Positions 1-7,682 of a DNA stretch of 16,864 nucleotides are shown piece after piece. The DNA is taken from assembly GCA_964522665.1 (NCBI GenBank), contig CAZFVY010000139.1, forward strand, positions 1 through 16,864, written 5' to 3'. The first letter of the stretch is position 1, and the number at the start of each line of letters is the position of its first letter. Both the position numbers and the translations under genes were made by a program. This stretch comes from CAZFVY01 sp964522665 (GTDB lineage Bacteria; Verrucomicrobiota; Verrucomicrobiia; Limisphaerales; CAZFVY01). Under the pieces are notes generated by a model. That model worked only from the letters and a program-made list of their open reading frames with translations, was not told where the DNA came from and ran no database searches.

Positions 1-1582
1 CGAAGCCCTTGCCGGCCTCGCCGGCGCGGGCGGCCTCGATGGTGGCGTTGAGCGCCAGGAGGTTCGTCTGTTGGGCGATGCCCGTGATGGTCTTGATGAC
101 GTTGCCAATCTCCGCGCTGCTGTCGCCCAGTTTGGCGACGGTGGCGTTGGTGATCTCGGCGACGGTGACGGCGGTCGTGGCCACCCGGGCGGCCTCATTT
201 GCGTTATTGGCGATTTCTTTGATGCTGGCGCTCATTTCCTCGCTCCCGCTGGCGACGGTTTGAATGTTCTTGCTGACCTGCTCGGCCGCGGCGGAAACCA
301 CGCCCGCCTGATTGGTGGTCTCTTCGGCGTGGTTGCTCAACTGCTGGCCGATGGCGCCGGATTCTTCCGACGCGGCGCTGAGCGAATGAGCGCTCGCGGT
401 GATCGTCCTGATCGTACCGCTCATGGTCTCCAACGTGTGATTCAGCGCGTCCGCCATCCGGCCAATCTCATCTCGCGACCGGCTCTTGAGGCGCCCGGTC
501 AGGTCGCCTGCGGCCATCGCTTCCATCAGCTTGACACTCGTTAAGATGGGTCGAACGAAGCCGGAGGCGATCATCAGCGAGAGCAGAGCGATGATCACCG
601 CGGCGGCGCCGGCGACAATCACCATGACCCGCCGAATGGCGAACACCGGCGCCAAGGCTTCCGCTTGGTCAAGTCGCGCAAGAACCCCCCAGCCGTTCCC
701 CTTGTAGGTGCCATAGCCTTGCTCGGAGGCATACCCGTTAAACTGCACGACGTGAGTTCGAGTGTTGGTGGCCGTCATAAAACCGCTTTTGCCGTCGGCC
801 AGGGCTTTCGCCGCGGGATGTCCTTGTTCCAGCAGATTAAGCGAGAGGATCACGTTGGCGTCTAGGTCGTCGAGCACGACGCCTTTCTTGGAGAGCAGTA
901 GCAGGTCGAACGATTTCAACCCTTTGTCGCGCGCGCCTTGTCGCGCTTCTTTGGCAATCTGCTGACCCACGCGCTTCCACGAAACGCGATTCGACCAAAC
1001 TCGATACGGTTTCCCTTTCTCGTCGAGCACCGGCGCGGAGAACCCGATTGCCAACCCACGACTCTTGGTGGCCGCGGCTTCCAGCTTGTCCTCTCCCAGG
1101 TCGGTCGCGAGCGCCTCCCCATCGGAGACACCGCCGCTGATGCATTTCTGAAACCATTCCTCATTTTTGACGCTCTTGCCGAGGATCATTGAGGTATCCA
1201 TTGGGCGACCCACGTCGTCCACGGAATTAACGGCGATTATGTTCCCCTCCGCGTCCGCCACAATCATTAGATCGTAACACCCGTAAAGTGGCGTGAGGCG
1301 GTTCAACGCAGGTACGATTACCTCAGGGTTGGCTCGAGCGATCGCGAGACTGGCGAACGCCTGGACGTCGCCATATCGCTCGAATAAGGTGCGGTCCAGT
1401 TTATCGAGCGTTGCCTCTCCAATTTCTTGCAAATCTTTACCGGCGAAGTCTTCCAAGGCGTTGCGACTTTGGCGATAAGCGACGACGGCGACGACGAGCA
1501 GTGGCACGAGGCCCAGGACCAGGAACCAGGCGAGCAACTTGGTCTTGATGCTGCGGAAGGATAAGCGTGAGGAGGTTTTCAT
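1..1582 (-). CDS. Methyl-accepting chemotaxis protein, Cache-type sensor, 3' end cut by window edge
   Basis: Transmembrane chemoreceptor that would sense a periplasmic ligand and control CheA. I translated 527 codons from ATG 1582 to the left edge with no stop or frameshift. A first membrane helix lies at about residues 17-37. A periplasmic region of about 280 residues follows, with Cache-like features (YDLMIVADAEGNIIAV near 103-118 and an EEWF motif near 141-144). A second helix at about 319-343 leads to a HAMP domain with RDEIGRMADALN (370-381), then the signalling helix with the conserved tip QQTNLLALNATIEAARAGEA (504-523). The C-terminal half of the second signalling helix is outside the window. 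The gene starts 65 bp after the cheW stop, so it is probably the distal member of the cheA-cheW transcript. No Shine-Dalgarno is seen before this ATG. Family assignment is secure; the ligand cannot be told. Confidence 0.95.
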   Translation of the reverse strand, partial: MKTSSRLSFRSIKTKLLAWFLVLGLVPLLVVAVVAYRQSRNALEDFAGKDLQEIGEATLDKLDRTLFERYGDVQAFASLAIARANPEVIVPALNRLTPLYGCYDLMIVADAEGNIIAVNSVDDVGRPMDTSMILGKSVKNEEWFQKCISGGVSDGEALATDLGEDKLEAAATKSRGLAIGFSAPVLDEKGKPYRVWSNRVSWKRVGQQIAKEARQGARDKGLKSFDLLLLSKKGVVLDDLDANVILSLNLLEQGHPAAKALADGKSGFMTATNTRTHVVQFNGYASEQGYGTYKGNGWGVLARLDQAEALAPVFAIRRVMVIVAGAAAVIIALLSLMIASGFVRPILTSVKLMEAMAAGDLTGRLKSRSRDEIGRMADALNHTLETMSGTIRTITASAHSLSAASEESGAIGQQLSNHAEETTNQAGVVSAAAEQVSKNIQTVASGSEEMSASIKEIANNANEAARVATTAVTVAEITNATVAKLGDSSAEIGNVIKTITGIAQQTNLLALNATIEAARAGEAGKGF

Positions 1583-1647
1583 AGGAATTTAGCGTTTGGA
1601 GTTTGAAGTGGAAAGTTGCGTGGATTCAGTTTGGCTGGTCGGCGCCG

Positions 1648-2106
1648 TCAGTTCTCGTTGTTCGTCGCGTGCGCGTATTCGGAGAGGTCGGTCGTCTTGT
1701 CGAGATCGAGCACGAGCAGGAGACGGTCGTCCAATTTGTAAACCGCCGAGGTTAGCTGGGCGGCTTCATTCTTGAGCGTCGCCGGCGGGCGTTCCATCAA
1801 ATCACTGCGCAATTCGAGCACGTCGCCGATTTCGTCCACCAGCAGGCTCACCGGGCCGTCGGGGGTCCGCACGACGACGTTCATCGGGCGGCGGTCTTCG
1901 GCCCTCGCTTCGAGTCCGAGGCGCCGGCGCAGGTCGATCGCGGTGACGATTTGACCGCGCAGGTTGATCAGCCCGTGAACGACGGGCGGCGCCAGCGGGA
2001 CACGGGTCATCGGCTGATAGCGGATGACTTCCTGGACCCGCGTGACCTCGACGCCGAGGAAGAGGTCCGCCAGGTGAAAGGTGCTGAATTGACGGGTGTC
2101 GCTCAT
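1648..2106 (-). CDS. cheW: Chemotaxis coupling protein CheW
   Basis: Cytoplasmic adaptor that links chemoreceptor tips to the CheA regulatory domain in the signalling array. The 152 residues form one CheW domain. Typical features are the VTRVQEVIRY strand region (21-30), VPLAPPVVHGLINLRGQIV (36-54), the IDLRRRLG segment, and SLLVDEIGDVLEL (87-99), which is the usual CheW hallmark. Length matches the family (about 150-170). The start ATG overlaps the cheA stop as ATGA, and GGAGG sits 4 nt upstream (2111-2115). This indicates translational coupling to cheA and fixes the start. Function rests on family knowledge; nothing in the sequence looks degraded. Confidence 0.95.
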   Translation of the reverse strand: MSDTRQFSTFHLADLFLGVEVTRVQEVIRYQPMTRVPLAPPVVHGLINLRGQIVTAIDLRRRLGLEARAEDRRPMNVVVRTPDGPVSLLVDEIGDVLELRSDLMERPPATLKNEAAQLTSAVYKLDDRLLLVLDLDKTTDLSEYAHATNNEN

Positions 2107-4541
2107 ATCGCCTCCGAGGTTGCCGCGGCCGGTTCGGCCGAGAAAAACGTCGGCTCGGCGTCGCGGATGATCGTCTCCAGGTCGAGGACGTTGGTTACTT
2201 TTTGTTGAATGACCGCGGAGCCGAGGACGCCACGGGTCTGGCCGCGGCGTTTTATATCGATGGTGTCCTCGACGATGTCGATGATGCGGTTGACGACGAG
2301 GCCGACGCTGCGCCCATTCTGCGAATAAACCACGACGGCCATGGGATCGCTGATGGCCTTCGCCGCCCCGCCATCGCCGCGTAGGACATGCGTCAAATTG
2401 ATCAGCGGCATGATCTGGCCGCGGTACTGCACGACCTCCCGGTCATCCGCGCATTCGACGAGGCTGCGCGGCAACTCTTCGAGGCGGGCGACCATTTCGA
2501 GGGGAATCGCCACGCGTTCGACTTCTGAAAGTCCGAAGAGCAAGAGGGAGCGCCGGCCATCCTGCTGGCCTTTGTCGCCGGCCTTGCCGTCGTCGGCGGC
2601 GGCCCGGTCACGATTGCGACCAAAGACTTTGGCTCGCTGCGCGATCCCTAAGATATCGAGGATCAACGCCACCTTGCCGTCACCCATGATGGTGGCGCCC
2701 GAGTAGCAAACGACGCCTTTGAGTTGCTTGCCGAGCGGCTTGACGACGATTTCCTCGGTGTCACTGATGCCGTCCACGACGAGGCCGAATTGCTGGCCGT
2801 CCGCCTGGAGCACGACGATATTCGAAACGCCGTCGTCCGCGGCTGAGCCGTCGCCCGCCGGCGGCCGCGCGGCCAACTGCAGTTCTTCGTTCAGAAATAC
2901 CAGCGGAAGGAGATGGCCGCGCAGGCGGTAAACCGGCGCGCCGGCGACCCGCTCGATACACTTGGCGACCTGCTCCGGCTCGAGGCGCACTAATTCAAGC
3001 AGGCTGACCTGCGGGATGGCGAATCGTTCCCCGCGGGTGGTCACGATCAGCGCCGGGATAATGGCCAGCGTCAGCGGGATCTTGATCTTAACCGTCACGC
3101 CGGCTCCCAGCTTGCTATGCAAGTCCACCGTGCCGCCGATTTTCTCGATGTTCGTTTTGACCACGTCCATGCCGACGCCCCGGCCGGAGACATTCGTGAC
3201 CTTCTCGGCGGTCGAAAAGCCGGGCAGGAAAATCAGGTTGACCATTTCGCGCTCGCTGAGGCGAGCCGCGTCCTCGGGCGTAATGAGGCCTTTCTTGAGC
3301 GCGCTGTTCTTGATTTTTTCGGGATTCAAACCACCCCCGTCGTCGGCGATCTCGATGTTCACCTGGCCGCCTTCGTGATAGGCCCGCAGGGTAAGCGTGC
3401 CCATTTCGGGCTTGCCCGCTTCCCTGCGGCGCTCGGGCGGCTCGATGCCGTGATCGACGGAGTTGCGCACCAAATGGGTCAGCGGGTCCTTGATCGCCTC
3501 GATGATCGTGCGATCGAGGTCGGTCTCTTTGCCTTCCATTTCGACCTGCACTTTCTTGCCGCAGGCGAGCGCCAGGTCCCGGACCACGCGCGGAATCTGG
3601 TTCCAAATATTGCCGATGGGCTGCATGCGGGTCTTCATGACGCCCTCTTGCAACTCGGAGGTGATCATGTTCAAACGCTGGGACGTGGCGACGAGCGTCG
3701 AGTCCTGATTCGTGTTGGAGAACTGCAGCACCTGATTCCTCGCGAGCACGAGTTCGCCCACCAGATTCATCAACCGGTCCAGCAACCCGACGTCCACGCG
3801 CACGGTGCTGTCGGAGACGCTGCGGCCCTTGTTTTCGGCCGGCTTATCGGCCGCTTCCGGGGCTTTCGAGGCGGCGGGGGCCGCCGCTGCCGCGGGCTTC
3901 GGCGGGTCCGCTGGGCCGGGGACGGAGACGGAAGGAGCGACGGCGGGCGACGGCGCTGCCGCCACGGGCGCGGGCTTCGCGGCGGACGCGGGCGCCGCAG
4001 TCGCGGCGACGGCGGTCTTGAGCGGAGTCGCGGGCGCCGGGACGGCTGGCGCCGCCGCCGTTGGCGTCGGGGCCGGGGGCGTGACGGGCGCCGGAGTTAC
4101 CACGGGTGTCGCTGGCGCCGAGGGAGCCGGAGCCGCGGCCAGCGGCACGGGAGCGGGGGCCGGAGCGCCGGTGGTCAGCGCCGTCAGCCGGTCGATCAAT
4201 TCGGGGTATTGGCGGTCGCCTTCGGTTCCGGCGTTCTCGATCGCGCCGAGCATCTCGCGCACCGCGTCCACCATGCCAAGCAGAGTGGAGGTCATCTCGA
4301 CGGTGATGACCAGCTCGCCGGCGCGCAGCCGGCTCAAAAGGTTTTCGCCGACGTGCGTCAAGCGCTGCAGTTTCTCGTAACCGAAGAAGCCCGCGGTGCC
4401 TTTGATCGTGTGGATCGTGCGGAAGATGCTGCTAATGCTTTCCTTGTCCGAGGAGTTCTTCTCCAACTGCACGAAGGCTTCATCGAGTCGGGCGAGGTTT
4501 TCGTAACTCTCCGTCAAAAAGTCTTTTACCAAGTCGTCCAT
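2103..4541 (-). CDS. cheA: Chemotaxis histidine kinase CheA with Ala/Pro linker and two CheW-like domains
   Basis: Autophosphorylating kinase of the chemosensory array. The 812 residues read, in order, as follows. An Hpt domain (about 1-120) carries the phosphoacceptor His44 in RTIHTIKGTAGFFG. A low-complexity Ala/Pro linker spans about 125-240. A dimerisation domain covers about 245-305 (LLDRLMNLVGELVLARNQ). A HATPase domain has the N box HLVRNSVDHG (356-365), a glycine box ADDGGG (399-404) and GRGVGMDV (453-460). Two CheW-like domains follow at about 490-635 and 663-795. No P2 CheY/CheB-docking domain is apparent; the linker sits in its place. The start is supported by GGAG 5 nt upstream of the ATG (4547-4550). 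The gene lies between a receptor gene (143 bp upstream) and cheW (4-bp overlap), so an operon is likely. All catalytic motifs look intact. Confidence 0.97.
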   Translation of the reverse strand: MDDLVKDFLTESYENLARLDEAFVQLEKNSSDKESISSIFRTIHTIKGTAGFFGYEKLQRLTHVGENLLSRLRAGELVITVEMTSTLLGMVDAVREMLGAIENAGTEGDRQYPELIDRLTALTTGAPAPAPVPLAAAPAPSAPATPVVTPAPVTPPAPTPTAAAPAVPAPATPLKTAVAATAAPASAAKPAPVAAAPSPAVAPSVSVPGPADPPKPAAAAAPAASKAPEAADKPAENKGRSVSDSTVRVDVGLLDRLMNLVGELVLARNQVLQFSNTNQDSTLVATSQRLNMITSELQEGVMKTRMQPIGNIWNQIPRVVRDLALACGKKVQVEMEGKETDLDRTIIEAIKDPLTHLVRNSVDHGIEPPERRREAGKPEMGTLTLRAYHEGGQVNIEIADDGGGLNPEKIKNSALKKGLITPEDAARLSEREMVNLIFLPGFSTAEKVTNVSGRGVGMDVVKTNIEKIGGTVDLHSKLGAGVTVKIKIPLTLAIIPALIVTTRGERFAIPQVSLLELVRLEPEQVAKCIERVAGAPVYRLRGHLLPLVFLNEELQLAARPPAGDGSAADDGVSNIVVLQADGQQFGLVVDGISDTEEIVVKPLGKQLKGVVCYSGATIMGDGKVALILDILGIAQRAKVFGRNRDRAAADDGKAGDKGQQDGRRSLLLFGLSEVERVAIPLEMVARLEELPRSLVECADDREVVQYRGQIMPLINLTHVLRGDGGAAKAISDPMAVVVYSQNGRSVGLVVNRIIDIVEDTIDIKRRGQTRGVLGSAVIQQKVTNVLDLETIIRDAEPTFFSAEPAAATSEAI

Positions 4542-4546
4542 ATTAT

Positions 4547-4550
4547 CTCC
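4547..4550 (-). promoter_or_regulatory. Shine-Dalgarno of cheA
   Basis: On the minus strand GGAG lies 5 nt before the cheA ATG. It is one of the few clear ribosome-binding sites in the window and fixes the cheA start. Confidence 0.8.
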
Positions 4551-4684
4551 GGGAGAGGCGGCCGTCGGGGCCGCGATTGACCGTGACTGGCGCGGCCGAG
4601 CCGAATCGGGAGGGCGCGGGGTTGGCGATTTCGGCGTGGGTTGTCATCGGGGGGGCGCTTTTGCGTTTTGAATCGAGCTCGAGA

Positions 4685-6460
4685 TTAACCGGTGGCGCGC
4701 GCTGAGGGGATGCCGGGAACGGTGGGCCGTCCATTTTTTGCGGCGAACGCCACGGGCGCGACCACGGAGCGGCTGGCCTCGGTCCTCGCCTCCGAGGCGA
4801 TCGCCTGGTCATCGCCGTTGGCGGCGGAATCGCCGCCGCGTTCATTTTCCTCGTAGTGGAACTTGGCTACTAAAGCCTGCAGTTCCGCGGCCATTCGTGA
4901 AAGCTCCGCCGCCGCCTGCTGCGTGTGACCGGCGCCGGTGAAGGTGTTTTTGGCCGCTTCCGAAACGCCGCTGATATTGCTGGTGATCTCTTCGGCGCCT
5001 TTCGCCACCTCCAGGACGGTGCGACTCATCTCCGCGGTCGTGGCCGACTGCTCTTCGACGGCGGTGGCGATGGTGGTCGAGATGTCATTGACCTGCTTGA
5101 TAACCCCGCCGATCTCGCCGATCGCCGAGACGGCGTCGCGCGCGCTGATCTGGATCGATTGGATCTTTTGGCTGATGTTCTCGGTCGCCTCGCGCGTCTG
5201 CTTGGCGAGCTCTTTGACTTCGTTGGCGACGACCGCAAACCCTTTCCCGGCTTCTCCCGCCCGCGCCGCTTCGATCGTGGCGTTCAAGGCCAGCAGGTTG
5301 GTTTGTTCGGCGATGGAATTGATCAACTTGATGACTTGGCCGATCTCCTGGCTGCTGTCGCCCAATTTGGCCACCGTGGCGTTGGTTTTCTCGGCCAATT
5401 GAACAGCCTGGCCGGCGACCTTGGAGGCGTCGCTGGAGTTCTTGGCGATCTCCTTGATCGAGGCATTCATTTCCTCGGTACCTCCCGCGACCGTGTTGAT
5501 GTTTTTGCCGACTTCTTCGGAGGCGGCGGAGACGACGCCGGCCTGCGTCGAGGTCAGCTCGGCGTCACCGGACATTTGAGAGCTAACCCCGGTAAGTTGC
5601 CGGGCGGAATGCGCGAGCGAAGCGGCGTTCCGTCCGATGGCTCGGAAGGCCGCCGACAGCGCCTCGGTGGACTTGTTCAGCGCGCCGGCCATTTGGCCGA
5701 CTTCATCTTTCTGATTGAGGTTCAGCCGTTTGGTAAAGTCGCCAGCCGCGACCGCTTGCAAAACGCCCACCGCTTGGCCGAGCGGTCCGGCGATCATGCG
5801 GGCGAGCACAAAGCCACACGCCAAAGCCAAAACGACCGCCACGGCGATGATCTCGATGAGCAGCGTCCGGCTGGAGACATACAGGTGGTTCGCCGCCGCG
5901 AATCGATCCTGCATCAGCTCGAGTTTGTTCTCGACCAGCTTGGCCATGCGTTGATCGATCTCGTTCTCGATCGCCCGGACATCCTTGACTCCCGCTTCCG
6001 CGTAAAGGTCCGCCCCGGCCTTGGCCAAGGTTGCCGCCTTTCCCTGGCGCACGTTTTCGAAAACCCGGTCCTGCGCCGGGACAAGCTGGGTCATCAACGC
6101 TTGAATTTCGGCGGCCAGCGCCTTCGTTTCCGTCGAAACGAGGGTTTTTTCGAAAGCCGCGTAATCCATTTCAAAGGCCTCGCGGGACTTCTTGATCTCG
6201 GCTTGGCGGCGGTCGAGCGCGCCGGGACTGCTGTCCAGGACCACGTTGCGAACCGCGCGCGACATGGCCAGGAGGTCGTAGTTGGCCTCGCGCATCGCGA
6301 GGGCGCCCAGGGCGTGCTTGTTATAAAGATCACTCATCATCACCACGGTGGCGCCGAGGGACTTGATCCCTTGATACCCGACGAAGCCCGCCAATCCGGC
6401 CATCAACGCGAAGCCAAGCATCAGTTTCTTGGTCGCAGTCATGTTTCTAATCCACATCAT
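4685..6460 (-). CDS. Methyl-accepting chemotaxis protein, four-helix-bundle-type sensor
   Basis: Transmembrane chemoreceptor, 591 residues from the ATG at 6460. The N-terminal pattern MMWIRNMTATKKLMLGF resembles the usual start of 4HB-type receptors. The frame stays open upstream to an ATG at 6520, but those 20 residues look unrelated and lie upstream of a candidate promoter; ATG 6457 is an equally good start. A first membrane helix lies at about 12-29. A mostly helical periplasmic region (about 35-198) is followed by a second helix at about 200-221, HAMP with KDEVGQMAGALNKS (251-264), and a signalling domain with the tip EQTNLLALNATIEAARAGEA (385-404). The C-terminus after about residue 540 is an unstructured-looking tail without the NWETF-type pentapeptide used for CheR tethering in some receptors. 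The gene precedes cheA by 143 bp. Ligand unknown. Confidence 0.95.
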   Translation of the reverse strand: MMWIRNMTATKKLMLGFALMAGLAGFVGYQGIKSLGATVVMMSDLYNKHALGALAMREANYDLLAMSRAVRNVVLDSSPGALDRRQAEIKKSREAFEMDYAAFEKTLVSTETKALAAEIQALMTQLVPAQDRVFENVRQGKAATLAKAGADLYAEAGVKDVRAIENEIDQRMAKLVENKLELMQDRFAAANHLYVSSRTLLIEIIAVAVVLALACGFVLARMIAGPLGQAVGVLQAVAAGDFTKRLNLNQKDEVGQMAGALNKSTEALSAAFRAIGRNAASLAHSARQLTGVSSQMSGDAELTSTQAGVVSAASEEVGKNINTVAGGTEEMNASIKEIAKNSSDASKVAGQAVQLAEKTNATVAKLGDSSQEIGQVIKLINSIAEQTNLLALNATIEAARAGEAGKGFAVVANEVKELAKQTREATENISQKIQSIQISARDAVSAIGEIGGVIKQVNDISTTIATAVEEQSATTAEMSRTVLEVAKGAEEITSNISGVSEAAKNTFTGAGHTQQAAAELSRMAAELQALVAKFHYEENERGGDSAANGDDQAIASEARTEASRSVVAPVAFAAKNGRPTVPGIPSARATG

Positions 6461-6491
6461 AAGTTGAATTTGGGTTCGATGATCTACGCCA

Positions 6492-6520
6492 CTGTTAAAT
6501 CGTTTTTTTTGACCGGCCAA
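6492..6520 (-). promoter_or_regulatory. Candidate promoter of the receptor-cheA-cheW cluster
   Basis: On the minus strand TTGGCC and TAACAG are separated by 17 nt that include a run of eight A. The predicted transcription start would be about 25 nt upstream of the ATG at 6460. The hexamers are only partial matches to sigma70 consensus, so this is a suggestion from position and spacing. I found no convincing FliA-type or sigma54-type motif here. Confidence 0.35.
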
Positions 6521-7210
6521 CCCGGCTGCGTCGCGCGGATTCGCCGAGGCAAACGTCCCCGTTCAAAGCGTCGCGGCGCCGGCGCGGAGGTGGCGCGCGC
6601 CGCCGGACCGGATGCCGGCCGTTTCAAAGCGCGGACAGTTATTGAGCCGCCGGCGAAGATTCCCGCCGAGACCTCGGCGGTCGTGCGACAAACGGATCCT
6701 GTTTTCCTAGCCTGACAGATTGGCCGGGGTCGAGAAATGGCGTATTCACGTCCCCTGCCCGGGCTGGCCGGCGCGAGTCCGCAAGACCCGTCAGACTCGC
6801 GCGAGTTGGAAAAGGCGAAAACGAGTTCGGGGCATCGCGCGTCCCCTGACGAGGTCGGCGCGCAAGGCGGTACCAACGCCGGGAGATGGAGAGGAAAGAC
6901 CACCGGGGTCAGCGGCCCGACCACGCGCGCGGCGCTTTGGCGCGCCGATCGACGGAGTGGGGAAACATCGGTTGGTTTCATGAATTAGCTGTATTTCTAT
7001 TCTTTATCGTCTTCTATGAGCAATACTTATTGTTCGTGTCCGAACCGTCAACTCAAGCGCGGCCAATATAAAGTCACGTAATCACGCTATCCGACTTGCG
7101 TTTGGCGGCTGGTTGTCCAGTTCCAAGTCCGGCGATTGACGCCCTTGCGGCGCTCCACGTTTCAACCGCCGGGGCCGATTTACCCGGAAGAGCGCGACCC
7201 CATCACTTCT

Positions 7211-7241
7211 CGGCCGACTCGAACGTTTTTGAGGTCGGCCG
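7211..7241. repeat. Inverted repeat, 8-bp arms
   Basis: CGGCCGAC (7211-7218) is matched perfectly by GTCGGCCG (7234-7241) across a 15-nt spacer that contains five T. The T run is in the loop and not after the stem, so it does not look like a normal intrinsic terminator. It lies in the gene-less stretch. Confidence 0.6.
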
Positions 7242-7544
7242 CGGGCCGCGCCGCCCAAATCCGATGACGAGATTAAGCTAAACCGATTTTGGCGCATATT
7301 GTGGCAAGACCTGATTCGTTATAAGTACTTGCCCTTATTCGAGGTAGGGGAGTGGCTTAGGCGTAACCGCGCGGGAGGCTGGTCGGGTGGGCGTAAACGT
7401 TCTGCGCAAGAGCTTCGTCATCCGCCATTTACCATTCGCTGGTGGGAACCCGCGGGGCTTTCGATCGATATTGCGGTTGAATCTGCATCTCGATCGCCCT
7501 TTCATTTGGCCGTCCGTAAAAGTTTATCGCGCGGCTCGTGAACG

Positions 7545-7570
7545 CGACCCAAACCGCCCCAGAGGGGTCG
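7545..7570. repeat. Inverted repeat, 6-bp arms
   Basis: CGACCC (7545-7550) and GGGTCG (7565-7570) are perfect inverted copies around a 14-nt spacer. A nested alternative CCCC-AGA-GGGG hairpin is also possible. It is weak alone, but it lies only 28 bp from the larger inverted repeat at 7598-7663. Confidence 0.4.
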
Positions 7571-7597
7571 TGAGATTGCATCGGTGAGCGGCGGGTC

Positions 7598-7663
7598 TCG
7601 ATTTGAGCCGGGCGCTGAGGAAGCGCCGCGCCGCGGCATCCTTGGCGGCGCCCCTCAAATCGA
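7598..7663. repeat. Long imperfect inverted repeat downstream of the YcxB-like gene
   Basis: Outer arms TCGATTTGAG (7598-7607) and CTCAAATCGA (7654-7663) are perfect over 10 bp. Inside them GGGCGC (7610-7615) pairs with GCGCCC (7648-7653) after a 2-nt bulge, and AGGA (7618-7621) with TCCT (7639-7642). The whole could fold into one hairpin of about 66 nt. It begins about 20 nt beyond the stop codon of the YcxB-like gene, so it may mark the end of that transcript. No U run follows on either strand, so a classic intrinsic terminator is not supported. Confidence 0.6.
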
Positions 7664-7682
7664 CTCGCGGGCTGGCGCGCGG

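Larger units (their letters stand above)
6521..7682. other. Gene-less stretch of about 1.16 kb with A+T-rich island and inverted repeats
   Basis: I find no protein here that I believe. The open frames on both strands are rich in Arg, Pro, Ala and Ser and show no recognisable motif. The longest minus-strand one (6484-6981, 165 codons) looks like chance in G+C-rich DNA. About 6980-7085 is distinctly A+T-rich compared with its surroundings. Three inverted repeats occur at 7211-7241, 7545-7570 and 7598-7663. The stretch lies downstream of the YcxB-like gene and upstream of the chemotaxis cluster. It could hold a 3' UTR, a structured RNA, or decayed coding sequence. I see no tRNA-like, transposase-like or CRISPR-like content. 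Confidence 0.6.

Noticed and set aside
3800..4190. Repetitive-looking GCG/CCG-rich DNA suggesting a tandem repeat
   Set aside because: Explained by the Ala/Pro-rich linker of CheA; there is no exact repeat unit.
3117..4580. 487-codon plus-strand frame opposite cheA
   Set aside because: It is antisense to a full-length, motif-complete cheA. Its His/Gly/Arg/Asp-rich composition is what a G+C-rich complementary strand gives.
4543..4647. 34-codon minus-strand frame whose stop is 1 nt from the cheA start, possibly a coupled leader peptide
   Set aside because: No ribosome-binding site and no recognisable sequence; open frames of this size are expected in this base composition.
4925..6715. 596-codon plus-strand frame opposite the second receptor
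   Set aside because: Shadow of the receptor gene; no recognisable domain, and the composition is typical of antisense frames.
6484..6981. 165-codon minus-strand frame in the gene-less stretch, just after the A+T-rich island
   Set aside because: Position after a promoter-like patch is tempting, but the sequence is Ala/Arg/Pro/Ser-rich with no motif and no Shine-Dalgarno. I judge it chance, with some doubt.
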